From positions 957,501-1,021,500 of the forward strand of contig WPIO01000006.1 of the NCBI GenBank assembly GCA_009760855.2: a DNA stretch of 64,000 nt. The letters are read 5' to 3'. A program made the position numbers and the translations under genes. This stretch comes from Cristatella mucedo. Lineage: Eukaryota > Bryozoa > Phylactolaemata > Cristatellidae. Below, piece after piece: positions 34,198-46,259 of this stretch. Position 1 is the stretch's first letter. Each line of letters starts with the position of its first letter. The notes under the pieces were generated by a model. That model ran no database searches and had not been told where the DNA came from. It worked only from the letters and a program-made list of their open reading frames with translations.

Positions 34198-34950
34198 TCA
34201 GAACACAGTCCTCGGCCTAGCCGTCTGTGGCCTGTTAGCGACCGCCGCCGCTGCCGCCGTGGCCGCCGCTGGCGACCGAGCCGCCGCATAGTCGTCGAGG
34301 CTCTGCACGCTTCCGGCGCGAGTGGCCTCTGACTGACGGCGACCGGCTGCCGACTTCTTCAGCGACGCCGACGACGTGCAGCGCAGGCAGCGCTCCACAG
34401 GGAAGCCAAACAGACGACTGATCTCGACCGTGTCCACGAGCTCGGTCGCCTGTCGCCGGCCGCCACCGCCGCCGCTTCGCAGCGCCGCCGCGCCGCCGCC
34501 GCCTCCGCCACCGACGGCGAGCAGCCGCTCCTGCACGGAGCCGCTGAACCGGTGGAGCTCGGTCTGGCTGCGCGCCGTCTCGCCCACGACGCCGCCGAGC
34601 AGGGCGCGCATCCGGTCGTATTTGCTTCGCCGCCGCGCGAAGCAGAGCATGCTGCTCTGCAGGTCGCGCAGCGTCGAGCGCTGGTGTGCGCTCATCTGTC
34701 CAAGCGCGCTCTCGAGTCGCGCCTGCTCGACGCGATTGAGCGAGAAGGCCATCTTCTCCTGAGCGCTCCAGAACACGGCCGGCTTCGGGAATTGACGCTT
34801 CGACATGTCGACGAAGTACTGGCTCTGCTTCGCGCCGCCGCCGGCGCCCGCGCGCTTCGCCGCCGGCCGACCCGTCGTGGAGCCGGCGAAGGCGGCGCCG
34901 CCGCCGCCGCCACCGCCACGTGCAGCCGCCGCCGAATTGCCTCGCTCCAT
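34198..34950 (-). CDS. Unrecognised basic protein, probable last exon
   Basis: A 250-codon minus-strand frame. An Ala/Gly-rich start leads to a well-formed segment (SQYFVDMSKRQFPKPAVFW, QEKMAFSLNRVEQARLESAL) that looks helical. Glycine runs separate it from TVEISRLFGFPVERCLRC and a Ser/Ala-rich tail ending RPQTARPRTVF. The frame is open upstream of ATG 34950 to about 35105 (ALYTLARRPFDSGG), so more N-terminal sequence or an upstream exon is likely. A minus-strand AATAAA lies near 33901, about 300 bases past the stop. Long frames on other strands here are GC-driven; this one was chosen for its residue mix. No family recognised. Confidence 0.5.
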   Translation of the reverse strand: MERGNSAAAARGGGGGGGAAFAGSTTGRPAAKRAGAGGGAKQSQYFVDMSKRQFPKPAVFWSAQEKMAFSLNRVEQARLESALGQMSAHQRSTLRDLQSSMLCFARRRSKYDRMRALLGGVVGETARSQTELHRFSGSVQERLLAVGGGGGGGAAALRSGGGGGRRQATELVDTVEISRLFGFPVERCLRCTSSASLKKSAAGRRQSEATRAGSVQSLDDYAAARSPAAATAAAAAVANRPQTARPRTVF

Positions 34951-35345
34951 CCGGCTCGTGGCCGGCGCCGCCGATTGGGCAGCGGAGCCGATCTGTCCGC
35001 CGCCGCTGTCGAACGGCCGGCGCGCTAGCGTGTACAGCGCGCCCGCGGCGGTCGGACGAGCTCGACGCCGCGCGACGACGGGCGCGCGCGCGCTTGCTTG
35101 CAGGTCTCACGTCGCTTCCGCTCACCGAAGAAACTCGAGCGGAGGCACGCGACGCGATCCGACCGCCGTCGGACGTCCGAGCGCCGGGATGACCGCGCGC
35201 GGTCAAAGCCGCCGCCGCTGCGGTCCGCTGGCCATCGTGCACGCGGCGAGAGAGAGAGAGTGAGAACGTGCGGCGCTGGCGAACTCGGACGATCGACGGC
35301 GGCGCGCGAGCGCGCGAGCGTCCGCTGCAGCCCGTCGGATGCGGC

Positions 35346-35353
35346 GGCTATAA
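35346..35353 (+). promoter_or_regulatory. TATA box in a GC-rich island
   Basis: TATAAAAA stands alone in a very GC-rich stretch (34.9-35.8 kb). It points rightwards, away from the minus-strand gene ending at 34198. A short ATG frame (MIRGPVDAAPKW) starts about 85 bases downstream. No recognisable plus-strand protein follows, so the transcript is unknown. Confidence 0.35.
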
Positions 35354-35959
35354 AAAGCTTGGCGCTCGCGCTCGTAAACAGAACAATCGGTGCGATTCTT
35401 GTGAGCGTCGCGCCGTGAAAGGAGACTCTAATGATCCGAGGGCCTGTTGACGCAGCACCTAAGTGGCGGCTCTCTTTTTTAACGTCAGCGCCGCGTGTCC
35501 ATTGTGCGGCGCGCGCGAGAGAATGCGAGCGACGCAGCGGCCGGTGCGTGCAGTAGGGGTGAGGTGGCTGGGCCAACGTCGCCGCGCATTTAGACAGCGG
35601 AGCGAGCGGAGCCGAGGTCGCTGCGTTCGATCCGGGCACTGCACGGCGACTGCTCGCGGTCGGACGTGGAGTCTCCGTTTTGAAAGGGCACCACGGTCGA
35701 TGGTTGAAAGCGACTACGCGATAACCTGCTGGCAACCGCGTAGCATATTTGACGTGAATCTAAGAGAAATTACTTCATCTCTCTCGCGCGCGCGCTACCC
35801 CGCGCCGGCTAACTGCAGCGCAATTCTGCCTTCGCCCGCATTGACTTTATGTCATAAGGGTCCCAGGTATGGACGCGTCTATTCCGTTCAGCCTTCCTCG
35901 TGTCTCAATAAATTTGCTTTTACCTGCATGCATTACGCGCTCAACTAAGCATAACAATA

Positions 35960-37310
35960 AGAATAGTAATAATAAGACATTTTTATAGCGACCTCAAATG
36001 ACTTCACCTCTTTCTAAGCTCTTTAAGTATGCTGATAAGAAAGCATTTTAATATGGTTAATAGTCACATGCACAGTTTCAGTGTGCATAAGCACGCAATA
36101 TATAATATATAATTCATTTGTATAGCGTCCTAAGAGAACTTAATCTCTATTCAGGCGCTTCACATATGCCTCCGGGCTCGAGCCCACGTCCTCGGTCAGC
36201 GGGACGAGCACTTTAACAGCTGGACCAAAGCAGCTCGGCGACGGAGATTCATGCTGACTCAGTAAGTGCTGTGAGGAGCAGGGGCCCCTGTAAAATCTTC
36301 TTTTAGTGCCAAGTCAGGAGAAGTCGCGACGTCCGTCCGGTGTGAGTTCAAGGATTTAAAAGCGTACTAGCTAAAGACACGGACTCCAAAAGATTCGAGA
36401 CTGTTTTGAGGTGCAGTTAAACCACGCGAGTCGGGAGAGCGGATGTAAGATGTCTATACCCTGTTTGCGAAATAGTTCAAGTAGGTGGGCTGAGCAAGAG
36501 ATTGAAAGGACCCAAAAGAAAGTCACATAACGTTGAATTCGATGCGGGCTTGATAGGGAGCCGGTGCAGGTCGGTGAGAAGTGACTTATTGTGCTACTGC
36601 GAAGCTCACTGCGGATAAGCCTTCGCAGCAGAGTTTTGCACCGACTGCGAGCTCCTCATTGTGCAGACCGGAAGCCCAGCTGGTAATGAGTAACGGAAGT
36701 CAAGACGAGACGTCACATATGCATGGGCCAACTTGTATGGAGTATTTCTGTGTATGCATGCCTGAAATTTTTAATGTCTCACTGTTAGAAGTATGCAGAC
36801 TTGACCGAGGAGCTTGTGCAGTCATTTATTGAAAGTTTGCGTGGAACAAGACACCCAGATTGATTGCGTGCAGATGCTGCAGGAAATATGCTGGCCAAGG
36901 CCATTTTGAGAGAGGCTTTGTCCAATTTCCGTCTAACATTAGCTTTTCTCATAGCCAGTAAGGTGGTTGCATCATCATTCATTTTGAGAAAGTTTGTTTG
37001 CATCCAAGTGCGAATGTCTGCAGTACATGCAGGAGTAGAGTCGAACGAGTTTGATAAGCTGGAGGTCTGGGAGGGATCAAAGCATAGGTGTGCAGATGTG
37101 TTTTGCCTGCACAGATGTGAATGCCTAGATTTGGCTTGGCGATCAAACCGGCAAGAGGGAGAGTATAAATTATGCAAATAAGTGGGCCAAGCACAGATCC
37201 CTGGAATATCACCAACCTTAGATGCTCAACCTATGACAGTTGCCGTTGACATCGATGCCCTGGAGTCTCGCACTGAGATAGAACCTAAACCATTTGCAGT
37301 GCAGTGCATG
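35960..37310 (-). mobile_element. LINE copy, degraded, split by a SINE-2
   Basis: Minus LINE: tail near 35975, then RT remnants near 36785-37215 (GSVLGPLIC, YTLPLAGLIAKPNLGIH, with the YADD site lost) in several frames. Confidence 0.75.
36105..36240 (-). mobile_element. SINE-2 copy inside a LINE
   Basis: AGAGAACTTAATCTCTATTC tail, GGGCTCGAGCCCACGTCCTC head; it interrupts the LINE 3' UTR. Confidence 0.7.
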
Positions 37311-37319
37311 TGACGTGCC

Positions 37320-38180
37320 GACAATTCCCTATGAGAGATGAGAACCGCTCAAGAAGGGATATTTTTCAGGACAATTAACCGGATTGATAAGGTGCATGTT
37401 AATAACCCGGGTTCTACTAACCAGCGGACGTGAGTGTCTTCACGTATGTTGTTGCATGCTTGTCTTAGCATGATACCATGCTTGTCTTTAAATCTAGATT
37501 AGCAATTCTCTTTCAGCAATTTTTTAATCACCTGGATAGAGTTTTTCTTTTAGCGTGCTACACTAAAGACTTATGATTAAAACTTTCGCTGATGACGTTG
37601 GGGTGTGGCTGTCAAGCGATATACTTTTCTCAATTCACTTCGCGAGCGCTGCGTCAATGCAATCTGTTCACGCCTATATCTCAGGGGTGTTTACCCAGAG
37701 GGTGCCGCTGCCTCCATATAGACATTTTCTGTTGATGTCACTATCTGTCTCTACATATGTTGGTCTGTCTGTCTATCTGCCCCAACGATTCTCTGTGTGC
37801 GTGCGTTCGCGTGCGCTTTCGTTCCTCCGTGTGTGCGTGCATTGGTTCGCGAATAAATAATTCTGCCGCTCTCTGCACAGAAAGTTAGGACTGATACGCT
37901 TCTCCGCTTCCGTTTGCTCCTCCTCCGAATGGACGGAGCCTGGTGTTGGTCATTGCGGAAATATCTTAACAAAGCGAGCGCCTCGCCGCCAGCGTCGCCG
38001 GACATCGTCGAGGGGTGCTCGTCGATATCATTCGTTTGTGGCGTTTCGTATCGACGACTGCAGTTGCTTCCTCGGAAAGATTGGTGAATGCTAGCGGTGA
38101 AAGCGTCGCGGTTCAGACGACTGGCTATATTCGCACTTTGTCAGCGTCGGCAACGCAGAGCCCAAACGGTGGGCAGAGCC
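37320..38180. other. No feature seen
   Basis: No convincing coding sequence; frames here lack family features. Confidence 0.35.
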
Positions 38181-38187
38181 AGAGCGG

Positions 38188-38358
38188 AGCGGCGAGCTCA
38201 CAGAGTAGGCGAGGAAGAGCGAGGGTGAAGCGGCGAGCTCACAGAGCAGGCGAGAGAGGAGCGGCGAGTTCAAAGAGCAGGCGAGAGAAGATCGGTGAGT
38301 TGACAGTGCAGGCGAGAGTGAAGCGGCGAGCTCACAGAGCAGTCGAGGGCGGAGCGGC
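38188..38358. repeat. 31-bp minisatellite, about 5 copies
   Basis: Units start AGCGGCGAGCTCACAGAGCA and run 31 bp; the first is 10 bp longer. 31 is not a multiple of three, so the frame through it is unlikely to be coding. It ends in a 14-bp inverted repeat (38339-38352 with 38367-38380). Confidence 0.85.
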
Positions 38359-38389
38359 GCGCCTCGCCGCCCTCGACTGCGAGCGAAGA

Positions 38390-39215
38390 AAAGCATGCGG
38401 TTACATAGGGCTGTCTTTTGGATGCTCGTCTACCTGGAATGCCGGAGACAGAGATTAAGGTTGGCAGTTACGAAGCCACGATTAAAAGCCCTTTCATCTC
38501 GTGATCGTCGCTACCGAACGAGCTCTGTGGGCTTCCGCAGATCTCATGGGTACTTTTTCAACAGAAGTGAATATTTAGCAACTCTAAAATCGTGTCCTCC
38601 CGTTTAAAGTGTGTAGCTCCTCTGGGATTGGCACCGAACGCTGCCCGCATCGCAGGTTGTGCGCCGCTTTTGAGCAGCCTTTCATGCCTCGTCTGAAAGC
38701 AAGCATTGGCAGCCTATTTGTACAGAATCTCATCGCCGAGACGCCGACCATCCTCTAGAGCGCTTATGCACGCGTTTGGTGTTTAATATTTTACTCATTA
38801 GATTCCTAAGCCCGACAGGAGCTTCCTCCCAGGAACTACGACGACCTTCCAAGAGGCCTGCCGAGCGTCGGAGGGGAGGGCTCAAAACTGAATGGATATT
38901 ATTCATTCGACTTCACTGCCGGCCCTTACTTAAGCATTCAATGGCTGGTGTTTCAATGCTAGCATCCTTGGGCGATTTACCGTGGCCATTGCTCGTAGGT
39001 CTTCGCTATTTATCAGCCTAAAGAACTTCTTTATGTAGCCTAATGCTTTAGCAATTTCTTAACGGGCAAATCATGGCACGATGCAGACTTGGAATTGAAG
39101 CTACGAAGGGAAGCGGCACGTGGGACAACCACGCTGGCATCCTTCTAGACTTGGTGGCCTCCTCAGAAGACAGAGCCTGAAGCTTTGCGCCGAAGATGCA
39201 CTGCTCGTAAGGTCA
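38390..39215. other. No feature seen
   Basis: No supported gene or repeat. Confidence 0.35.
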
Positions 39216-39221
39216 CATCAG

Positions 39222-39395
39222 ACAAAAAATGCTAGCTGATTTAACAGCCTCTTTTGTGCAGCGATAGAAGAGCCCTCACGGCCACCGCTTGTAGTGGCGA
39301 TAAAGGATCGCCCACCGCAGGATTCGAACCCACGACCTCGGGGCTGAGGTCGTGAAAAGCAACCACCTTACCTAGCGAGCCATCACGGGTCAGCC
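39222..39395 (-). mobile_element. SINE-1 copy
   Basis: Full minus copy with AAAAAATGCTAGCTGATTTA end, reverse B box GGATTCGAACCC and head GAGCCATCACGG. Confidence 0.8.
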
Positions 39396-40079
39396 TCTCC
39401 TCTTCTGCCTCTCCTCCTCGAAAATTAGTTGGCTTCATTTAGACAGAATCGTGGCGATTCCGGAAGCAGACTCGAATTCTGCCCGCTAAAGAAGCATACT
39501 TAAGATATACTTTACAGCTTACCTAAAATTCCGCCATGCTATTTTGGGATAATCAAAATATCTGCACCACCAGGAGGCACCCAAAAGCCCTAAATGCGCC
39601 GTCAATAAAGCGGCCAGTTCTCCCTTTTGTAGAGCTCGAAACAGACTCCTAACGTTAACTTAGCAGCAGGCTTACGTAACCATAAATGTTAAAAAAAGTA
39701 CTTTGGTAGCCTTCCTATGGAGAAACGGCATGACGCAGCGCCCCGCCCCAAGCGGCTCTAAACCGCTCTAGAAAAATGCCATTGCCCGTTCTCGCGGCGC
39801 TTGAAGTTTTGCTCAGAAGATGCAATCGCCGGAACGTGCCTGCCTACGAAGAAATGAGCACTCCTACTTGAAGAGCCCGAATTTATGGGGTATGTCGGCG
39901 GATTTCTCTAAACCTGGCTTACATGGATTGTTTTTGGCAAATAGGCTTTAAACAACGGTAACTTAGGCTGTGGGTAGCCCAACCAACCGGGCCCATCAGC
40001 GGACCTATAAGGCACTTTTTCCGCTCCAGCCACCTCCCTGCACCCTTGCTCAACAATAACAATAATGATGAGACATAAT

Positions 40080-40225
40080 TCATTTTATGGTGCCTTAAGA
40101 AACTTAATCTCTGTTCAGGTGTCACATGCGCCACGGGGCTCGAGCCCACGACCTATCATATAAACATTTTTCACCTTTACCTTGGTCGGGCGAGCACCTT
40201 GCACTAAGGCAGCTCTCAGGTTAGC
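40080..40225 (-). mobile_element. SINE-2 copy
   Basis: AAGAAACTTAATCTCTGTTC tail, GGGCTCGAGCCCACGACC head, with a short internal insertion near 40160. Confidence 0.65.
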
Positions 40226-40572
40226 CGCGAAACTAGCCCTTGGCTTAGTGGGTCTGACTAGCGCACCTACAGCAACTCGTAGCGAACGGACTAGCCAAGC
40301 AGAATTTGGTAGGGGACGCATTAGTTAACTGGGAGCGAAGTGGGGTGTCAGCCTGACAGCGAGATCCGCTAAGGTTAAATGGAGCTTTGGTCAGGCAAAG
40401 AACGGTCAGTATGCGGACTGACTACCGTACTCCATTAGACAAAGAGCGATATGGTAGCAAGCTGGCACAGGAGCCATCTAATAAATTACAGGCGGAAGCG
40501 AACAGGCCTGAGAACGGACACTAAGAGCGGGAGTCCGACAAAGTGGCAGCTACGCTCAAGGTCAGGAGTTCA

Positions 40573-40587
40573 GAGAGAGAAAGAGAA

Positions 40588-40649
<62 letters not shown>

Positions 40650-40650
40650 T
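40573..40650. repeat. (GA)n
   Basis: GA array with AAAGA interruptions. Confidence 0.95.
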
Positions 40651-40659
40651 TCAGTTGTC

Positions 40660-42047
40660 GATGCGAGACTACGCCTCGAGAGCACGGGAGTCGAACCTAC
40701 GGCGACGAACAGCTAAGTGCAACTTAGACTGCGTGGCTGTGTTTTGTCGGCTACTCAGTCAGCTGCTCATATCTTGGGGTGCTGTAGCGGTCCGCCTTCG
40801 TGGTCGGGATCATCGCTGGCGACGCATGCGTAGGGTAGCTTATTGTAGTCGGTCTCTGGGATTTCTCTCGTACTTAACTCCGTCGGTCCGGTGCGCGTCG
40901 CGTAAAGCGCTTGCGCCGGCGCGTAACCATGACTAGCAAGCCCACAATTAACTGTTGCTTTCGGCACCCAGTTGTGGCCGCTTGTGTTTCAACTTGGCTG
41001 CAGGCTGCATTACACCGTCCACTGGTAGAGAACTGGGGGACGAACTTCTTCGCGGCTACAATCTTAAACACTGGGCCAAACCAGAACGTTAAGGGAATTA
41101 ACGGTCTACATCGAGCCCGCACGCTCCGGGTACAATGGCGTCGCTAAGACCTCGAGCGACTCATCGGCTACTTCAAGGTCACGTTCCAGTACCAGTCCAA
41201 GGTCCCCATCCTGTACCTACCCAACATTACGGATACCGTCTGAAAAATTTAAGGTCTTCAATGCATTTCTCTCGTCTCACTAACGTCTAACTCAACTTCC
41301 CTACTCTAAGCCACCGATTTAACCACTTTTAACCGTTGCGGTGTGACTAAGCTTGAATAAACAGCGTTCGCTTTTGTAAAGAGCGCGCTCCGCTTCGCTT
41401 CCGCCATCAGTGGCTCCGCGGGCTTGTGGCGGTTCGGCAAAAATCATAGCATTAGAATGCGACACAACTTGCCCCGCACTGTTCCCCTGCATTGTGTTGA
41501 CATTCTAGACTCAATAGACAGCTCCTGCAGAACCGTCCGACACTCCAGGCCAACACTGCGCTTTGCGCCGACGAGCAACCCTAACCGCGCACTTAAGTGG
41601 ACTCGCTGTAAGAAAAGCTTTTAATTGCTGCTTCGAAGCCGTCCGCTGTCGTAAAGGCGATGCCGGGCAGCTCGTGCCTCAGAAAATAGATGGTTTAACG
41701 TGTTCTATAGGAAAAAAGCTAGCTAATTTTAAGATAAAGCAGCCCTCGGGGAGACACAGAACTTCCGTTCCGGCGGGCTCTGTAGCCGGGGTTGGGTGCG
41801 CGGGGCGTATTGCGGGACGTCGGCTGGCTGTGCGGGCATTCGACGGCCGCTTGGCTAAATGGATTTTTGTTGCAGCTGGTCTTTCCTGATGAATAAATTC
41901 GAGCGCACATAAGTTCAGTGACGCCCCGCGCCCTTCTAGGCAGCGATCGGGTAGCCGGAACGGACAGGTTAGCAACGGGCAGCCGACAATACCCAAGTTC
42001 CGGTCTCACACTTCCGCTCACCGTCCGTTGACGATAGCAGTGTGCTC
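40660..42047. other. GSKIP upstream region
   Basis: No other gene recognised. The last few hundred bases are presumably the GSKIP promoter and 5' UTR; no TATA box is evident. Confidence 0.35.
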
Positions 42048-42254
42048 ATGGAAGAGAACGCCGACGTCTACGATGAGGTAGGCGGCATTGACTTTCAGCG
42101 CGAGGCCAATCTGGTGATAAGAGAGACGCGGGACTTCGTCAGTGACATCGTATTGTCCAACCTTCTTCCCGCCTCCCGCGAAGTCGCATACTTAAACGTG
42201 AAAACGAAAGACGGCGCCTGCCTCTGCGTGCAACTCGACGCCAGAGGCTTCCAG
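42048..42254 (+). CDS. GSKIP: GSK3-beta interaction protein, exon 1
   Basis: First of two exons giving a 120-residue GSKIP (human about 139). The family binds GSK3-beta and, in vertebrates, anchors PKA RII, acting as a small cytosolic scaffold. This exon covers residues 1-69: an acidic start, a helix (REANLVIRETRDFVSDIV) where vertebrate GSKIP holds its RII-binding helix, and the conserved strand pair EVAYLNVKTKDG. It ends in phase 0 at GTAAAA. ATG 42048 is the first in frame. The shorter N-terminus than human is ordinary in invertebrates. Intron 1 is 3.84 kb. Confidence 0.85.
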
Positions 42255-43467
42255 GTAAAAACGTTACTATATTTAGACTCCCGAACGCCACGTGCAAGTG
42301 CGCTCGCCTTCGTGTGACTTTGTGCCTGGTCTGTGTAGTTCGATTGCATGCGGGCTGGTACCGCTCCTTTCCTCAACAGCAGGTGGGAGCATCCCCGAGA
42401 GGGGCCTGTGCACAGCTGCGGTCAGCTTCTAATGAGGCGTTGACACAGGCCGATAAACCGCTGGTGAAAAGATGGTGGATTCACCATCGGGGTCGGCCAA
42501 GGGACAGCCGGGGTCTAGGAGGAGAGACTCGAGTGTGAGAAGGGGGCGAAGGCAGTCGTGCGTCTTGCGACTCCGTGCCTTGTGCAATAAACCGTTGGCG
42601 TTGTTCATCGGCTGGCTCTCTGATGGGCGAACCAAACTACAGTCTGCACAAGACTTCCTGACCGCTCCCAGCGCCTGCGGTCGCGGAAGACAGGCTGGCT
42701 GGAGAATGTCGCAAGTAAAACCGCCAGATCGATATGTGTATGGAAGGGGCTTGATTTAAGATCCTGCCGTCGAGCCCCACGCAGAAAGGCTCTGCCTACT
42801 TATCACAAGTAAGAGTACTATATATGTGATGGATACGCCTTGCCCGCCCTGCCGTTCTTGCTAGGGGTGCTGACACCTTCTGCCTTCTGGCGTAGTACGT
42901 ATGCAGCTATCCTCAACCGGGGTTGCAAGTTGGGGATACGATCGTGATGCCAGCCAGATGGTTTTATTGGTGAAATTTCGTATGCATGGTCATTTCAGCT
43001 AAGTCTTACCTGGTGCCTAGCTTCTCGTAGGACCCAGACCAGACCTTCTGCCTGGCTCTGCACGCACAAACATACTCATCCGGTCGAGCGGCGCCCGATA
43101 TTAGACGACTGAGGTTAAAGCCAAAAGCTGTAGTTACCCCCTAGCGCCGTCGTTATTTCGACCAGAGTGGCAGTATTAGCTAGCTGGAACGTGTCATGTG
43201 GCTGACTTCGCTACCTGCCCTCTGTGAATGCATCTGCCGACTTAGGGCATACATGTAGCCAAGTATGCGATTATTTTGATGTGGACCTTTGGCCCATTTC
43301 TCACCATCGGTGCCACGTGGAGTAATTTTAAAGTGTCTGCCTGCAGAGAGTAGTGAAAATAACGAAGCTTGTCCCAGAGGCATGGGTGTGGCAAATCTTT
43401 TAGCCGCCGATTGTGCTCAAAGTGTGTGAAGTGTCTGTCTCTGCCTGTGTCCATGTATTTTTCCTGG

Positions 43468-43470
<3 letters not shown>

Positions 43471-43527
<57 letters not shown>

Positions 43528-43775
43528 TCTCTCTCTCTCTTCTCTCTCTCTCTCCTTCTCTCCCTCTCCTTCCCTCACTCTCTCCTTCATTCTCTCTCTC
43601 TCTCCCTCTCTCGCTCTCCCTCTCCTTCTCTCTCTCTCTCCCTCTCTCTCATTCTCCCTGTCCTACTCATTTCTCCCTTCCCCTTCGCTCATTCCCTACC
43701 TTTCCCACCCTCATCATCCCTTTCTATTTCATCATTTGTGTGTGTGTGTGTCTCTCTCTCTCCTCTCTGTTCTCT
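43471..43775. repeat. (CT)n, imperfect
   Basis: CT-rich array with CCCT and TTCT variants and a short GT run, inside the GSKIP intron. Confidence 0.95.
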
Positions 43776-44940
43776 CAATCTATCTTCTCTCTTGGGTGCG
43801 GATATGTGTGTATATGCATAACCGTACACGTGCTGGTGTATGCAACATACAGTCAATGCCCTACGCTATCCCGTTTTACTTGTCATTTACTCAAACTGCA
43901 GTTGACGGTTGGTGCGGATACATACTTCTTTAAAGTGCATAACGGTGTGGCACGGACTCTTGTTAGAGCCTCAGCCTTCAATCGTAACAGCCATGCACCT
44001 CACTCGGCTGCCGAGTAGGTGCTGCTTCTGATTCTCTCGCTGCTTTGCCAGTCTTAGTCGTAGTTCTCACACTCAAGACAACTGCCCCCTCTGTTTGACT
44101 CACCTATTTAGCTCGTGCTGGCGGTTGTGCATTCTGAAGGCGTGTTTCGGCATTGTGGTGTGCCGACTATCGTTCGAAATTGTCGAGCACCGCGAGCTCT
44201 CTCCGCTTGCCACCTCGGCACTTGAGCTGAACATGCTCCGACCCGAGCACTCGCAGGGCTCGTGTTTGCAGCCATGCTTACTACAACTAGAATCCTGTTG
44301 AATGCATTTAAAACAGGGATATTTAAATAACATCACCCAAACCATCGCAGTCGGGCTTTCTGGATTGGGCGAGCAGCTGGTTAATGGGCAACTGAATCAT
44401 CATTGACCAAACCATTTTGGTTTGGATACCTGGGCAGTAAATCTCCCAGATCCTTGCCCTAACTTCTCCTGTGTATGCTGCTCTAGCTGCTCTCTATGCA
44501 ATTATGTAGAAGTGGAATTTTGTTGGCTCGCGAATTCTTCAATGCGGCTCGGCTTCTTATACCGATGGGCTCGATCTACGCGGAGGCCTTTCTTACTTTA
44601 TTCCAGAGCATCGTCGCGAGTCTGCTTGCGGCCATCGTTTCTAGACAGAGCATTGCCACAGGTACATCGCCAAATAAATGCGGCTGTGGCTGCAGCGGCT
44701 CGTTGTTTCCTCTGCTCATGGCAGGGTGCACAGGTGCGATCGGTCGTGGATTCAAAGCTGACCTCGGCCGGCTGGCCAGCGGAAGCACGGTGCATATTTG
44801 CACGTAAACGCTTCAACGGCGCTGGCGGTCTTGCTGACCCACGCATGCCGCCGGCAGGCTGCCGACTGGAGGCGCGCAATGAGGACGGCGATCACATGAC
44901 CGATGGCGCCGAGCTTCTTTCTCTTTCTCTACCTCCTTGA

Positions 44941-45031
44941 GGCAGAGCACGTGGTAGCTCCACGTGCTCTGCCACGCGAGAGGGTTATCAATCGCCTGGT
45001 GCCAGCTGCTGTGGCAACAACTGGCACCAGG
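44941..45031. repeat. Two adjacent perfect hairpins in the GSKIP intron
   Basis: 44941-44973: GGCAGAGCACGTGG, 5-nt loop, exact complement (14/5/14). 44995-45031: CCTGGTGCCAG, 15-nt loop, exact complement (11-bp stem). Confidence 0.85.
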
Positions 45032-45574
45032 CTGCGCTTGCATTCTGCACATGCGCGCCTCAAGACGATTCTGTGTCTGCATGCTTGCTCGCTCTCTCTC
45101 TCCTCTTTCTTACTCGTGCTGACCGCGCAAGACTTTTCTGGGCCCCCCACACAAAAAAAGTGCCTCAGCCGTGAGTCGTTCTAAACTGTCTCATTTCCCA
45201 GGCCAAAGCGGAAAGCAGCAGACCGTGCCCGAATCGCACTGGCTGTGCTGCATGCATGTGAAAAGGATGCGGTTGTCGACTGTACGGCTTAATAAGGGTT
45301 GAATTTGAGTCCGAACGACAGTGTAAGCTGGATTAGCCGCGGCAGCGCTCTCCTTGCTGTTTTGCCTGCTTGACTGCCAGCTTGCCCCTTTCGCCGCTGC
45401 TACCTCCACAGTTGTCGCCAAGAAAGTCGTAGCCGTGGTTGACATTAGCCGAGGTTCAATAGCCGACGGCACGTCTGCTGCTGGCACCTCGGCTTCGGCG
45501 GTCCTTGCATCCCTACCAGCTGCTCTCCGATGTGAGAAACGAAGGGCCGAGCTGCTTTAATGTCAGATAATAAT

Positions 45575-45650
45575 AATTATAATAATAGTTCATTTGATGC
45601 AGCGCCCTCAGAGAACTCAACCTATTTCTAGGCACTTTAGTGCTCGGCTG
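45575..45650 (-). mobile_element. LINE tail fragment
   Basis: AGCGCCCTCAGAGAACTCAA..TTCTAGGCACTTTA after AAT repeats, in the GSKIP intron. Confidence 0.6.
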
Positions 45651-46096
45651 ATAAGGCCACTCGGAAGGCCTTTGTTGTGCAAAGATTGCAATGCTAGTAA
45701 CTCTGATAATCACTGTTCGACAGAGCGGGTGATGTGCCCAGTCCTCGGACCGCACAGTATTACAGCAATGCTAAGGCTTGCATCAGAGGGAGCTCGGTCG
45801 GTAGTCAGCTTGGTCTGCTCTGCTTTGGCGGTTGTTTGTGGGAGTGCATCAAGCTCACTTTGCCAAGTCTCACTTGCATGGTCCAGCATGCTTTCCTCGC
45901 CGAGCTAGCGCACCAACCCGGGCTCGGGTCCGTGAGCCCTGGGCCGGCGGCCTGCGGTGGTCTGGGAAGCAGACTGGGAGAACAGGAAGAAGAGAAGAGA
46001 AGGAGGACGAGAGGTCACTGGGTGCTGCCACTACTGCGGCCACTGGTCCCTGCCAGCAGCGCACTGAGTGCTAGTTCCTGCTGGCTCTCGTTGCAG

Positions 46097-46252
46097 GTGG
46101 TCGGAAACAGCTTCGATGAAGTCGACTGTTCACTTGTGGACAAGTCCAAGATCTATGAAATGATCGGTCCTCTGTTGGAGGCCTATAGTCCGTCGTACAG
46201 GCAGCTATTCTGTGAGCAACTGATTAGCAGACTAAACGGTGTGACTCAATAG
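46097..46252 (+). CDS. GSKIP: GSK3-beta interaction protein, exon 2
   Basis: The acceptor is CTCTCGTTGCAG, phase 0, giving FQ-VVGNSFDEVD, the same junction landscape as the vertebrate KVVGYAFDQVD. Residues 70-120 include SPSYRQLFCEQLISRL, the C-terminal amphipathic helix used for GSK3 binding, and end GVTQ-TAG. No canonical AATAAA was seen close by. Confidence 0.87.
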   Translation: MVGNSFDEVDCSLVDKSKIYEMIGPLLEAYSPSYRQLFCEQLISRLNGVTQ

Positions 46253-46259
46253 CACGTGC

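Noticed and set aside
34235-35242. 335-codon minus frame overlapping the orphan gene
   Set aside because: Arg/Ala-dominated shadow of 34198-34950 in another frame.
44496-44807. Hydrophobic plus frame in the GSKIP intron
   Set aside because: No splice sites in a useful phase and no family features; it overlaps frames of equal quality.
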